Source of the DNA: Evansella caseinilytica
GTDB lineage: Bacteria; Bacillota; Bacilli; Bacillales; Salisediminibacteriaceae
Assembly (NCBI RefSeq): GCF_900107275.1
Contig: NZ_FNPI01000005.1
Span: forward strand, 1-64,000
Length of the DNA: 64,000 nucleotides
Direction: 5' to 3'
Below the pieces are notes generated by a model. It worked only from the letters and a program-made list of their open reading frames with translations. It was not told the DNA's origin and made no database searches. Below are positions 9,078 to 18,271 of this stretch, one piece after another (positions within the stretch are counted from its first letter, which is position 1; each line of letters begins with the position of its first letter). Made by a program: the position numbers and the translations under genes.

Positions 9078-9776
9078 TTACGTTTTACTGGCAACGCTGC
9101 ACAGCTTGTATAAATAACTCATTCCTCTGAGCTGCTCCATGATTAAATGATCCATATAAACGAGGGAATCTCTTGTTATTTTTATCGCATGGGCAATGTT
9201 GTGCTGGTCCATTTCATCCAGCACCTCCCGGACGATATCGAGGGAATATACTGCCGTTTGCAATGTCCGGATCACCAGCAGCTTCCGCAAGTCTTGACGG
9301 CCGTATTTTCGATAACCGCTTTCCAGATCCCTCTGCGGTACAATCAAGTTTTCTTTTTCCCAATGGCGGAGCGTCGAATTGGGCACGCCGATCACGCTTG
9401 CCGCCTCGCCGATTGTATACCAGCTTTTTTGCTGACCACCGGGAAGCGGCTCCAGTTGTTCTTGCTCCAGCACATGCAGTGCCCGCTCTGCCTTCTGCTT
9501 ATCCTCATGAAGCTTCACCTGGACTTCGTTCACGATCCACAGCGCTTCTGTCAGCTTTCCTTTTTGGATAAGCGGCATGGTTTTCCGCACCACATTCATG
9601 CCGAAGCCCGGATACATGGCGCGAATACATTCAAAGTAGGCGACATGCTCTTCGGTATAAAGGCGGTATCCGTTCTGCCCCCGCTCCACCTTTGGAATGA
9701 TTCCCCACGCTTCATAATGTCGAAGAGCACTTGTGCTGATCTTCAATTTTCGAGCAATGTCTATCGGTTTTATCAT
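9078..9776 (-). CDS. Regulator with two MerR-type helix-turn-helix domains
   Basis: A 232-residue cytoplasmic protein. It contains two MerR-type winged helices in one chain. The first is at about 3-70 (IDIARKLKISTSALRHYEAWGII). The second is at about 118-185 (YTIGEAASVIGVPNSTLRHWEKENLI, then SGYRKYGRQDL). A helical linker separates them and a short helical tail follows. Normal MerR proteins have one such domain and dimerise, so this one could bind a pseudo-palindrome as a monomer or bridge sites. The ATG at 9776 is preferred (AAGGTG upstream) over the in-frame TTG at 9791. It lies 34 nt downstream of the ROK gene and is probably in the same operon. Confidence 0.85.
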   Translation of the reverse strand: MIKPIDIARKLKISTSALRHYEAWGIIPKVERGQNGYRLYTEEHVAYFECIRAMYPGFGMNVVRKTMPLIQKGKLTEALWIVNEVQVKLHEDKQKAERALHVLEQEQLEPLPGGQQKSWYTIGEAASVIGVPNSTLRHWEKENLIVPQRDLESGYRKYGRQDLRKLLVIRTLQTAVYSLDIVREVLDEMDQHNIAHAIKITRDSLVYMDHLIMEQLRGMSYLYKLCSVASKT

Positions 9777-9809
9777 TGTATCACCTTCCAATCCTGCTTC
9801 GCCTGCCGC

Positions 9810-10997
9810 TTATTCGAAAAAGTTGTAAAACACCTCGATGGCAGCGCCGACAGCAGCAGCCTCTTCCCCAAGCGAGCCTTTTTTTATTTCGATGTGCCGC
9901 TGGTTGGCTATCGCTGCATGCTCTTTAATTACACGGACGATTTCGTCAAAATAAGCCTCGTAATGGTAAATCAGCAACCCATGGAGAATGACGGCTTCCG
10001 GATGCAGAATATTCACCATATTTGCCACGCCGATGCCGAAATGATAAGCCGAAGTTAAAACAATGTCACGGACGACCGCATCTCCCCTGTCCAAACGGCG
10101 CAATAATTCCTCTGCCGTTTCCAAGTCCGAACCAGATCCCGCCGCTTCCGTTTGCGCCGTTTCATTTATCATCGCAAAAAGGGCGTTTATGGAAGTATAA
10201 GCTGCCAAGCATCCCTTTTTCCCACATGTGCACGCTCTTCCGTCCACATCAATAATAATATGACCATAGGAACTGACATCACCCTCCTTGTTGTTCAAAA
10301 AGACACCGTTATTAATGAAGCCGCAGCGAATGCCGTAACCGCTGATGCAATACAAAATGCTTTCATCAAACACAGCGCGGAAATGATATTCAGCCAATCC
10401 GGCGGTGTTTGCCCCATTATTAAGAATGACAGGGACTGCAAAGGCTTCTTCAAGCATGGAAACAACCGGCACGTTTTCCCAGCCTTCCGCAGGAAACAGC
10501 TCAGGATTTAAAATAACACCTTTCTCTCTGTTTAATGGTCCGACGGCTCCGACTCCTATTCCAATGAGTGCGTCGTCTGCTTTTTCATGCTTCTTTTGAA
10601 AAGCGCGGATAATGGATAAGATGTCCGAAACGGTTACGTCAGGTGTATGCTCCTGTGTTATTATGAACCCCTGCTGGTCAATAAGCTGAAATTGCAGATC
10701 GGTTAAGATCACTTTCACATGTGTCCGCGAAATTTCCACACCAAGCAAATAACCGGCATCAGGAGTAATTTCATACAGGACCGGCGGCCTGCCTCCCGCC
10801 GATTCCCCGAATCCGAATTTTCGAATCAAGCCGTTTTCTTCGAGATCATCTATCATGCGTGTCATCGTCGTTTGCGGTATTTGATAGTTCTCCAGCAATT
10901 CCACTTTCGAAACATGTCCCCGCTGATGAATAAACCGGTAAACAGATTTTTTCAATTCATTTCTGCTGCTAGTATTATTCAAAAACTCCCTTAGCAT
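9810..10997 (-). CDS. ROK-family transcriptional repressor (XylR/NagC type)
   Basis: A ROK protein of about 395 residues. An N-terminal winged helix (about residues 17-65) is followed by the sugar-kinase-like fold with the zinc site CTCGKKGC and an ILNPELFPAEGWENVPV segment. Such proteins repress sugar-use operons and release DNA on binding a sugar or sugar phosphate. The phosphate-loop pattern is incomplete, as expected for a regulator rather than a kinase. The start is uncertain: the ATG at 10997 has GGAGG 11 nt upstream, and ATG 11015 or TTG 11045 are possible. No sugar operon adjoins it, so its target is unknown. Confidence 0.85.
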   Translation of the reverse strand: MLREFLNNTSSRNELKKSVYRFIHQRGHVSKVELLENYQIPQTTMTRMIDDLEENGLIRKFGFGESAGGRPPVLYEITPDAGYLLGVEISRTHVKVILTDLQFQLIDQQGFIITQEHTPDVTVSDILSIIRAFQKKHEKADDALIGIGVGAVGPLNREKGVILNPELFPAEGWENVPVVSMLEEAFAVPVILNNGANTAGLAEYHFRAVFDESILYCISGYGIRCGFINNGVFLNNKEGDVSSYGHIIIDVDGRACTCGKKGCLAAYTSINALFAMINETAQTEAAGSGSDLETAEELLRRLDRGDAVVRDIVLTSAYHFGIGVANMVNILHPEAVILHGLLIYHYEAYFDEIVRVIKEHAAIANQRHIEIKKGSLGEEAAAVGAAIEVFYNFFE

Positions 10998-11079
10998 CCT
11001 TGTCAAGCCCTCCATTACACAAGTTTTATGATTTTCCCCTACCAATAAGCGTTAGCGCATTTAAGTCAAGCACCTTTTC

Positions 11080-11085
11080 ATTATA
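11080..11085 (-). promoter_or_regulatory. Extended -10 box upstream of the ROK gene
   Basis: TATAAT on the minus strand, preceded by TTTTGC so that TG sits at the extended -10 position. It lies about 85 nt upstream of the chosen ROK start. The -35 region is poor. In the same divergent interval, TAGAAACGATTACA (11205-11218) is a two-mismatch match to the CcpA cre consensus ahead of the HAD gene; I regard that second match as weak. Confidence 0.5.
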
Positions 11086-11276
11086 GCAAAACAATCGGGG
11101 AAGCTTTGATAACAAAATACGTGCAGACAAAGGAATTCGACTTGTAAAGGCATTATTTTCGAAATACATTCCCAAAAACAGTCAACAGATAAAAAGCGAC
11201 GTTATAGAAACGATTACATTATTACGAGAAATTTTGTTAAACTTATTCGTAAGCAGATAGATTGGAGGAATGTTTC

Positions 11277-11933
11277 ATGAAAAACTGGGCGTTTGTCTCG
11301 GATTTTGACGGCACGATATCAAAACAAGATTTTTACTGGCTCGTTATCGAAAAATATTTTCCGGAGGGGCGGGAACTTTTTCGCCAATGGAAGGCTGCGG
11401 AAATGAAGGATATTGAATTTTTGGCAGCGGTGTTTGCCTCGATCCATCAGGAAGAATCGCAAATTATCGAAGACATCCATTCCCTTCCCATCGATGAGTA
11501 CGTCCCGGCGTTTATTCAGCATGTTCAACAGCAAGGCGGCGATTTTTATATCCTGAGCGCGGGAACAGATTACTACATTCATCACATTATCGAAAAATAT
11601 CAGCTTAGAAACGTCAAAGTTTTTTCCAACGAAGGCTATTTCCATGAAAAAAACGTACATATGAAGCTTGTCGATAAAGAGCACTGGTACTATTCGGAAA
11701 GATACGGCATCGATAAGGCAAAAGTGATCAAACAATTAAAGCGCGAGTACGAAAACGTATTTTATGCGGGTGACAGCGAGCCCGATTCCCACCCTGCGGT
11801 ACATGCCGATACGACTTTTGCAAAAGACGCGCTGCGGCAGATTCTGACGGAAAAAGGGGTGCCGTTTGTTAGCTTCGACAGTTTTAAAGAAATTGAAGCG
11901 TATTTGCAGGAAGCGGGGGTGATGTCCAAATGA
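11277..11933 (+). CDS. HAD-superfamily phosphatase, MtnX/SerB-like (HAD-IB)
   Basis: The 218-residue protein has HAD motif I DFDGT at 9-13 (nucleophile Asp9, acid Asp11), motif II Ser94 in ILSAG and motif III GDSEPD at 165-170. All catalytic positions are therefore present. Its size and order fit the MtnX-like subfamily, but no methionine-salvage genes are nearby. Instead it overlaps by 4 nt (ATGA) a glycerol-1-phosphate dehydrogenase-like gene, which suggests it acts on a product of that enzyme. The ATG at 11277 has GGAGGAA 7 nt upstream; the upstream TTG lies inside that ribosome site. Confidence 0.88.
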   Translation: MKNWAFVSDFDGTISKQDFYWLVIEKYFPEGRELFRQWKAAEMKDIEFLAAVFASIHQEESQIIEDIHSLPIDEYVPAFIQHVQQQGGDFYILSAGTDYYIHHIIEKYQLRNVKVFSNEGYFHEKNVHMKLVDKEHWYYSERYGIDKAKVIKQLKREYENVFYAGDSEPDSHPAVHADTTFAKDALRQILTEKGVPFVSFDSFKEIEAYLQEAGVMSK

Positions 11934-12985
11934 TTCATCAAATGACAAGCATCCCGATTCCTTCTATCCTGCAAATTAACAGCGGTGCCGCATTTCGGTT
12001 GAACGAGCTGTTACAAAAACATCAATTTACCAATGCGATCATTTTATTTGATGACTTTACGTATGACGCGTTTGCCGAAAAGCTCACCGCTTCGATTGAT
12101 TGTCTTGCCGCAGACACGCTCCTGCTGCCGTCCGGTATGGATATCCAGGAGCTGATTTCCAAAGCATTCGAACTGGCCCGGTACGATGTTGTGATCGCCA
12201 TGGGCGGCGGTGCCGTCATCGACTATGGGAAGTACATTGCATTCGCCAGAAGAAATCCGTTTATCAGCATCCCGACTTCCGCTTCCAATGACGGCTTTGC
12301 CAGCAGCAACTGTTCTATTCATGTGAACGGGAAAAAAACGACGGTGCCTGCGAAGGTTCCATACGGAATCATCGCTGATTTAGATATTATTGAGAAAGCG
12401 CCGCCTAAATTTATTTTAGCCGGTATCGGAGATCTGATGTCAAACATCACGGCATTGTATGACTGGGAGTTTGAAGAAAAACACGGCGTTGCCGATGTCA
12501 ACGCGTTTGCGCTGATGCTCAGCAAAAAGGGCGTCAACAGCTTTATCCGCACACCGATGCATGACATCAAAAATCCAATTTTGCTGAAAGAGCTGGTCAG
12601 CTCCGCCACGATGGGAGGAATCGCCACGGTGATCAGCGGCAACAGCGCGCCGATCAGCGGTTCCGAACATCTTATTTCACACGCTCTAGACATTATTTCC
12701 GAAAAGCCGCAAATGCACGGGATTCAGGTCGGCGTAGCCACATATATCATGGCAAATGTTCAGGATCACCGTTTTGAACGGATTCATAAAGTCTTTGAAC
12801 GCACCGGCTTTTTCGGCTATGTAAAAGGTATCGGCTTAAGAAAAGAGGAGTTCCGGAAAGCGATTGCGCTTGCCCCTTCCATCAAGCCGAATCGGCGCAC
12901 TTATATACATGACGGCGAATATCGCCAAAATGCGTTGCGGTTTCTTGATCACGATCCATTGCTGCAGGAAATAATGACAGACTAG
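11930..12985 (+). CDS. Glycerol-1-phosphate dehydrogenase-family protein (EgsA/AraM-like)
   Basis: A 351-residue member of the iron-containing alcohol dehydrogenase / G1PDH superfamily. The NAD-binding loop AMGGGAVIDYGKY is at about 88-100 and is followed by ISIPTSASNDGFASS. Metal-ligand positions are seen in GIGDLMSN, SEHLISHALD and MHGIQVGVATY. The family reduces dihydroxyacetone phosphate to sn-glycerol-1-phosphate. In B. subtilis, AraM supplies it to PcrB for heptaprenylglyceryl lipids. The protein is shorter than AraM. The 4-nt overlap with the HAD phosphatase indicates a two-gene operon. The exact substrate is an inference. Confidence 0.85.
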   Translation: MIHQMTSIPIPSILQINSGAAFRLNELLQKHQFTNAIILFDDFTYDAFAEKLTASIDCLAADTLLLPSGMDIQELISKAFELARYDVVIAMGGGAVIDYGKYIAFARRNPFISIPTSASNDGFASSNCSIHVNGKKTTVPAKVPYGIIADLDIIEKAPPKFILAGIGDLMSNITALYDWEFEEKHGVADVNAFALMLSKKGVNSFIRTPMHDIKNPILLKELVSSATMGGIATVISGNSAPISGSEHLISHALDIISEKPQMHGIQVGVATYIMANVQDHRFERIHKVFERTGFFGYVKGIGLRKEEFRKAIALAPSIKPNRRTYIHDGEYRQNALRFLDHDPLLQEIMTD

Positions 12986-13181
12986 CAGACAAATTATTTT
13001 TCAGCCAGACAATGCAGCGCCTGTCACACTTCCGCCTTTAAAGCTTCAATATGTTCTTTCATTATTCGACTATTCGACTTTTCCCGGCGCTAACCTGCCG
13101 ATGGGTGCGAAATCAGCTTTGATTTAGTTGCGAAAGTATTGGAAAATGTGTGAGGGTCTGCGTTTTTTCTTTGGAGATTTT

Positions 13182-13334
13182 TTAACTATATATGACAGTG
13201 GGGGACAACTCCTGTATATTGAGCTCCCGCTTCTTTATTTCTTGAACGACCAAATAAACAAAGTCCTCGGAGACTTTATATTTTTTTGCTTCACGGTAAA
13301 CCTCCATTAGCATCTCATCACTCAACCGATCCAT
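13182..13334 (-). CDS. sda: Sda, sporulation histidine-kinase inhibitor
   Basis: A 50-residue protein beginning MDRLSDEMLMEVYREAKK. It has the Sda pattern: LSDE, an amphipathic helix hairpin, then DFVYLVVQEIKKREL. Sda binds the sporulation kinase KinA and blocks its autophosphorylation when DNA replication is disturbed. The start at 13334 has AGGAGTG about 8 nt upstream; an in-frame extension to 13517 lacks a ribosome site and does not look like Sda. The gene is monocistronic. The interval up to AroM contains a 9-bp inverted repeat (13401 and 13456) of unclear meaning. Confidence 0.9.
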   Translation of the reverse strand: MDRLSDEMLMEVYREAKKYKVSEDFVYLVVQEIKKRELNIQELSPTVIYS

Positions 13335-13524
13335 TTTAACCACTCCTAAAGACACGCGCAATATGTTATATAGATAAATTGTAATATAACAAACTAGGTT
13401 GAAAGACTCAAAATAATGAAAGAAGTGTGAATTTAACAGGATGACACCTCTTAGCGAGTCTTTCGACCTATCTGTGTTCGTTATTTTTTCGAGTGAAGCC
13501 GCGAATGACTGAAACACCCCGTCT

Positions 13525-14190
13525 TTAGCCCAGCTCAGCCGCTATTCTGGCAACGATACTGCGGGCCAGGATAACCGGAAGGCCGGTGGCCGCCTTGACG
13601 ATTTTTTTATGCTGCTCCGTATATCCCATGCAATCAAGGACGATGATCGTCGCCCCGTTTGCTTTTAATTCCTGTGCCGGGCGTTCAAAATCCCCCGCTT
13701 CATATGGCGACGCCGCGGCAGCAACAACAGGAAGGGCGTCCCACTTTTCAATAAGCTGTTGCTTTTGCTCTGCTAAAGGAACAAGCAAACCTAAGTTTCC
13801 TTCCCTAAGCACTGCTTTTACAACATGTTTCAATATCTGATCAGGAAACAGCAGCGGCTTTTTGTGGGAAATGTCGGGAAAGCTGCCGGTACAAACGATA
13901 ACGGAGCTGGAAGCTATTTCTTCTACCTCGTTTACTTTCCCCTGCAATAACGGCAACACTTTCCTTTTCGCCAGCTTGACGCTGTTTCCGTTTCTCAGCC
14001 TCGACACATATGTTGCTTCTCCTTTGTCCGGAGCCAGCCGGGCAATTTCCGCTTCCGTCAAATCGTCCAAGGCTCCGGCCTCAATGAAGGTTGTTTCCGC
14101 CCCAAGTAACACCTGCATTTCCGGTGTCATGTCACTGCGCGGTGATTGCCCGATTGTCAACAGTCCAATCTTTTTTTTCATCATTTTCAT
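13525..14190 (-). CDS. AroM family protein
   Basis: A cytoplasmic protein of about 222 residues resembling AroM, with KIGLLTIGQSPRSDM at its start and a LDCMGYT segment near residue 190. AroM is a conserved protein of unknown biochemical role, distantly similar in fold to the Asp/Glu racemase group. It is the last gene of a minus-strand cluster (PucR, racemase-like, OPT transporter, AroM), 43 nt after the transporter gene. The start is one of three closely spaced ATGs (14190, 14184, 14181) behind AAAGGGA. A role in amino-acid or peptide turnover is inferred from neighbours only. Confidence 0.85.
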   Translation of the reverse strand: MKMMKKKIGLLTIGQSPRSDMTPEMQVLLGAETTFIEAGALDDLTEAEIARLAPDKGEATYVSRLRNGNSVKLAKRKVLPLLQGKVNEVEEIASSSVIVCTGSFPDISHKKPLLFPDQILKHVVKAVLREGNLGLLVPLAEQKQQLIEKWDALPVVAAAASPYEAGDFERPAQELKANGATIIVLDCMGYTEQHKKIVKAATGLPVILARSIVARIAAELG

Positions 14191-14233
14191 CAGTCCCTTT
14201 GATATGAAGTTACATGTCGGGAACACCTGCTGG

Positions 14234-15811
14234 CTATCGTGCCTTCCATGCCGAATGTACAAAGCTGTACAGTGCATCCCCGGCAATAAATCCGGCAGCC
14301 GTCGTGTACATTGCTGCCGCTGCTTGCGGTCCCCGCACTTTTAGAATAGTCAAACGGACCACAATACCGATAATTACCGCCCAGCCGGCCAGTGGGCTGG
14401 TGATTAACAATCCCGTCGCAAGCAAAATACCCAGCTGTCTTTTCGTGCCCCCGATCAACTGCACAACTGCGCCGGGAATCGCCCATAAGAGCAAGTACAT
14501 ACCTGTTTTTCCGGTAATACCCGCTTCAATCGTCGCCGCATAGACACGATCTACCGGAGGAACAAGATCAGCTGAAAAGAACATGTCATGGAACAGCGTC
14601 ACCATGATCAGCGCGACAACGAAACCGATCATCGCTGATTTCAATTGCATTCTCCGGCCGTAAAGCTCGACTTTTTTATCTTTTGCGTTCCTGATCAGCA
14701 CCCCGGATTTGAAGTCATAGCCGAGATCGGCAAATGCCGGGCCGGTTGCTGCTGTATATCCTGTCAGAAGTGCAAGGGCAATCGGCGGAAAGCCTAGCAG
14801 CATTCCGATAATCAAAGATATCAGCGTTACCGCAAACGCCGGGAACCACCCCGAGTGCATGGCGGCAACACCGACAATAACTTGTGTAACCAATGCTGCA
14901 AAGGCAGCGAATATTAGAAACAGCAGCAACTGCCACAATGGCAGTTCAGTTACAAGCCCGCCAACCAAGGCAGTGACAACCGCTCCGCCGGCAAAAGCAA
15001 TGTATCCCCATCCGAATGCTTTAGAAACATCCTTTCCTGTACGAGTATTCTCCCACGCTTCTTCAACTGCCGCCGCTGCTTGATCCTTCCGATGCAATTT
15101 CCGCTCATCAACGATTGTCTTTACGAATTGCAACAGAGCGACAATCCCTGCTCCGATCATCACCCCGTGGGGAAGATAATAAACATCTAAATTGATAGCG
15201 AATACTGGGACCGAGTAACCTTTGATCAATAACCCGATCCCGAACATCGACAACGCCCATACATTACCGATAAAAGCGACACCAAAGGCGGACATGGGAA
15301 TGCCGGCCCAAGCACCGCCGATACCGCCGACAATGCCGGCTCCAAGAAACATTGCCTTTTTTCCTCCGCGATCTCCTGCCTGCAATGCTTCTGCAGTGGC
15401 GATTCCCGGCGGCCATGCTTCATTTGCGCCAAAAAGCTTGGAATCAAATACTTTGTAAAGAATCAACGCATCAATAATCAAGGCAATCCCGGCTCCGCAA
15501 AGCAGCGGTACAATCAAGTCCGGTCTGCCCAACACGAAAGGTATTCCGATGGGGATAAGCAAGCTGTTCGCAGCTCCAAACGTTGCAGAAGAAATCGTTG
15601 TTTGTACGAGATTTTGATTTTCCAACGAAGTATAGCGGTAAAAAAACGGTAAAGGAATTCGCGCAATCACCATTGCAAGAAGTGCGCCGACAATGGAGGT
15701 GTTAGGGGTAATCCCGAGCGTGACGATAATTTGCATCCCGATGATGGCACCGAGGACAGCAACAATGACAGAAAAAACAACAAATGAAAAATCAAACGTT
15801 TTTCGCTGCAA
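14234..15811 (-). CDS. OPT/YSL-family transporter
   Basis: A 525-residue integral membrane protein with about 13-15 helices. It has OPT-family features: GANEAWPPGIATAEALQAGD near 128-147, repeated AGxxGGIGGAWAGIP segments, and TGYTAATGPAFADLGYDFKSG. Family members import oligopeptides or metal-siderophore chelates. The start is a TTG at 15811 with GGGAGGAG 7 nt upstream. The neighbours (racemase-like protein 20 nt upstream, AroM downstream, PucR regulator) suggest uptake of a peptide or amino-acid derivative rather than a siderophore. Substrate unproven. Confidence 0.88.
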   Translation of the reverse strand: MQRKTFDFSFVVFSVIVAVLGAIIGMQIIVTLGITPNTSIVGALLAMVIARIPLPFFYRYTSLENQNLVQTTISSATFGAANSLLIPIGIPFVLGRPDLIVPLLCGAGIALIIDALILYKVFDSKLFGANEAWPPGIATAEALQAGDRGGKKAMFLGAGIVGGIGGAWAGIPMSAFGVAFIGNVWALSMFGIGLLIKGYSVPVFAINLDVYYLPHGVMIGAGIVALLQFVKTIVDERKLHRKDQAAAAVEEAWENTRTGKDVSKAFGWGYIAFAGGAVVTALVGGLVTELPLWQLLLFLIFAAFAALVTQVIVGVAAMHSGWFPAFAVTLISLIIGMLLGFPPIALALLTGYTAATGPAFADLGYDFKSGVLIRNAKDKKVELYGRRMQLKSAMIGFVVALIMVTLFHDMFFSADLVPPVDRVYAATIEAGITGKTGMYLLLWAIPGAVVQLIGGTKRQLGILLATGLLITSPLAGWAVIIGIVVRLTILKVRGPQAAAAMYTTAAGFIAGDALYSFVHSAWKAR

Positions 15812-15831
15812 ATGAACTCCTCCCTTTTATC

Positions 15832-16464
15832 CTATTCTGTTAGCGAATAGGCGACTGCCTGTGCACGTACCAGGTCAATCACCGGCAACTTCACATGTTT
15901 TTGCAAAACATTTCTCAAACCGATTGTCGAATAGCCTGTGCATGCAAACAATATGCAAGTTGCTCCGATATCGGCAAGCTTTCTCCCTGCCGCCACCGCC
16001 TTTTCCATCGCTCCGGTTTTCAACAAATCAACTGTCGTCGACACACTGTCCGGATAAGTATACGAGAGAAACGCATCTCCCAGGATGCTCGATATATTTG
16101 GAGGTACCTCTCGTGTAATACCGAGTACGCCGACTTTCCGGCTGACCATCAACGCTGCGTAGGCACCTGCTTCTCCGGCCCCAATCACCGGTACGTTTAC
16201 CAGTTCCCGGCAGGATGTGACTGCCGGATCTGCCGCACAACTGATTGCCACAGCAGTTACCCCGTCGTATTTCACCATCTTTTTTGCCAATGCTTTGATT
16301 TTCGGCACTGCCGCTTTCATTGTTTCTTCATTATATATTCCGTTTCGCTGCTCCGGGATGCAGCGGGTCAGCGAATCAAGCTGAAACTCCGCTTTTATCA
16401 GCCTGGAATGCTCCTGAAGAATCGCCTCATCCTCGGTCGTTAACACGCGGATAATTCCCAGCAT
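15832..16464 (-). CDS. Aspartate/glutamate/hydantoin racemase-superfamily protein
   Basis: The 210-residue protein has the two cysteines of the PLP-independent two-base racemases: Cys76 in AISCAADP and Cys175 in FACTGYST. The GAGEAGAYAAL and VGVLGITREVP segments match the hydantoin/aspartate racemase group. It should interconvert or hydrolyse a small chiral acid in the cytoplasm. The start has AAAGGAGGT about 10 nt upstream. It is 20 nt ahead of the OPT transporter and is probably in one transcript with it and aroM. The nearby lyase (19231-20616) of the aspartase family makes D-aspartate or a relative a reasonable but untested substrate. Confidence 0.85.
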   Translation of the reverse strand: MLGIIRVLTTEDEAILQEHSRLIKAEFQLDSLTRCIPEQRNGIYNEETMKAAVPKIKALAKKMVKYDGVTAVAISCAADPAVTSCRELVNVPVIGAGEAGAYAALMVSRKVGVLGITREVPPNISSILGDAFLSYTYPDSVSTTVDLLKTGAMEKAVAAGRKLADIGATCILFACTGYSTIGLRNVLQKHVKLPVIDLVRAQAVAYSLTE

Positions 16465-16647
16465 AATAGCTTGTACCTCCTTTCTTTCGCTTTATTATAA
16501 ATTTTCAAAAAAAATAATGAAATGCGCATTCTGCACAATCCTTCACCAGCAGATTTGTTCAAACTGGGGAATGTTACGAAAAAATGGCAGCTGCTTCCGT
16601 CAAGAAATGAGGGAATGTCCAAAGTGGTAGCGCCTCTGGAAATTCCC

Positions 16648-18246
16648 TCAAGAGTCGTGAAGCTTTCTCATTTTTAATAAAAAATAGAATAAAAACCTTG
16701 TTTCACTATCAGCTAAATCAATATTGAACAACGATTCGATTTTCGTTAGCCGGTATTTTAACGTGCGGCGATGAATAAACAGTTTCTCTGATGCCCTGGA
16801 ATGATTCCCGTTTTCCCGCAGAAAGATGTCGAGCGTATGAATCCATTCTTCCTTTTCTCTGTCATTACACTTCAAAGCGGCCATGGTTACCTCGATAAGG
16901 TGCAGCACATCGGCATCGTACTTCAGCTTTAACAAAATTTTATTCATTCCCATTTGTTCATAGAGAAAGATATTTTCTTTTACGCCCATATCGCTTCCGG
17001 TCTGAAGGGCCAGCTTTGCTTCATCGTACGCTTTGGACAAATCCAGCCAAGACTCGTGCAGGATGCTTACTCCGCAATATATCTCACAGCCAAATTCGTC
17101 TTCCGCCTGCTTTAAAATACCGTCGAGCTTTTCTATTAACAATGGTCTATTCTGCTGATTTTCACAGCGGTATGTCCCGTAAAAATAACATCCTTTGCTA
17201 AAAAACAGTGTTTCCGGCAAACGGCTATCGAAGATCTCATACAACTTTTTACAGATGAAATACGTATTGATTAGAGGACTTTCGTGAGACGATTGAAGCT
17301 GTTCGAATATAGGAGAGAAATCGAGAGCAAACAATCCGTATAAGTATTCTCCGGTAGCGGTGAATGTATTGGTAATTGGATGTTGCTGAATCATTATTTT
17401 CTCCGCAATCAACTGCTGCAGAAATTTACTCTCTTGAAGGTAACGCTTCTCCGCTTCATATTGTTCTTTTAGCAGGAGAAGCTTTGTTTGTTCTTGAATG
17501 CTTGTACTGCAATGTTGCAGTGTATCCGCTATTTCTCCAGACCCTTTTACACTGACATGTAAATAACCGATCCTTACGCCGCCGTTATCAAGCGGGATGA
17601 CGATCCGGTTCTCAGACGCTATCCGGCTGCTTTCCTTCTCTCCCTGCTCCAATCCGGTTTGCGGAGCACTTAACAGATGAAAATGTTTCCGCCTTATATC
17701 CGGCTGCTTTTTCGCGGATGCCAGCAGCCGGAAATTCTCGTCTTCAAGATAAACATTTTCACCGGTGATCGTCGACAGTTCCGTGAGAAAATGCGTTACG
17801 TTTTTCACCGATGTGTTAACAAGCTGCTTCAGCAACCGAAGCTGCTCATGTTGATAGGCTCTTTTTTCTTCATAAATTCTCTCAAACAGGACTGTCAATA
17901 CATTGACAAAGGAGACTTCCAGCGGCAAGGCAATAATCGGCATGTGATGCTCGTTTGCCAAGTCGTACATTTCCTGCGGCAATTTTTTCACATATCTGCC
18001 GAGCTTGATGATCAAGCCGGCACCATTTACGTTAATCAATGTTTTAAACATCTGTATTTGTGCCTCAGGCTGATCTTTTATTGAATAAAAAGTGGAGATA
18101 ATTAATATTCCTTCCGTCAGCCACTCGTTAATATCGGGAACTTCCATCACTTCGGCTGCTTTAATTTGACGATGTAAGCCGTTTTTTCCGGCTATGACTT
18201 TTACTTTTTTTAACTCTCCTAAATTTAGAGCAGCCGAAACTTTCAT
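16648..18246 (-). CDS. PucR-family transcriptional regulator
   Basis: A regulator of about 532 residues with an N-terminal PucR domain (about 1-125: IIKLGRYVKKLPQEM, HMPIIALPLEVSFVNVL). A GGDEF-like middle region follows, and the chain ends with the CdaR/PucR helix-turn-helix (FLRENGNHSRASEKLFIHRRTLKYRL). Members activate purine, sugar-acid or amino-acid catabolic genes. Here it most likely controls the racemase-OPT-aroM genes 180 nt downstream. I start at the ATG at 18246, with AAGGGG 9 nt upstream; the ATG at 18267 lies near a repeat remnant and has no ribosome site. Confidence 0.88.
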   Translation of the reverse strand: MKVSAALNLGELKKVKVIAGKNGLHRQIKAAEVMEVPDINEWLTEGILIISTFYSIKDQPEAQIQMFKTLINVNGAGLIIKLGRYVKKLPQEMYDLANEHHMPIIALPLEVSFVNVLTVLFERIYEEKRAYQHEQLRLLKQLVNTSVKNVTHFLTELSTITGENVYLEDENFRLLASAKKQPDIRRKHFHLLSAPQTGLEQGEKESSRIASENRIVIPLDNGGVRIGYLHVSVKGSGEIADTLQHCSTSIQEQTKLLLLKEQYEAEKRYLQESKFLQQLIAEKIMIQQHPITNTFTATGEYLYGLFALDFSPIFEQLQSSHESPLINTYFICKKLYEIFDSRLPETLFFSKGCYFYGTYRCENQQNRPLLIEKLDGILKQAEDEFGCEIYCGVSILHESWLDLSKAYDEAKLALQTGSDMGVKENIFLYEQMGMNKILLKLKYDADVLHLIEVTMAALKCNDREKEEWIHTLDIFLRENGNHSRASEKLFIHRRTLKYRLTKIESLFNIDLADSETRFLFYFLLKMRKLHDS

Positions 18247-18271
18247 CTGCGATAACCCCTTTTTCATTAAC

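Noticed and set aside
9147-10058. A 303-codon + strand frame across the MerR and ROK genes
   Set aside because: It lies antisense to two genes with clear domains, has no ribosome site and no recognisable domain.
11205-11218. cre site upstream of the HAD-dehydrogenase operon
   Set aside because: Two mismatches at conserved positions; mentioned only as a weak possibility.
13401-13464. GAAAGACTC / GAGTCTTTC inverted repeat between sda and aroM
   Set aside because: It has only 9 bp with a 46-nt gap and no T run; it is compatible with chance in this AT-rich interval.
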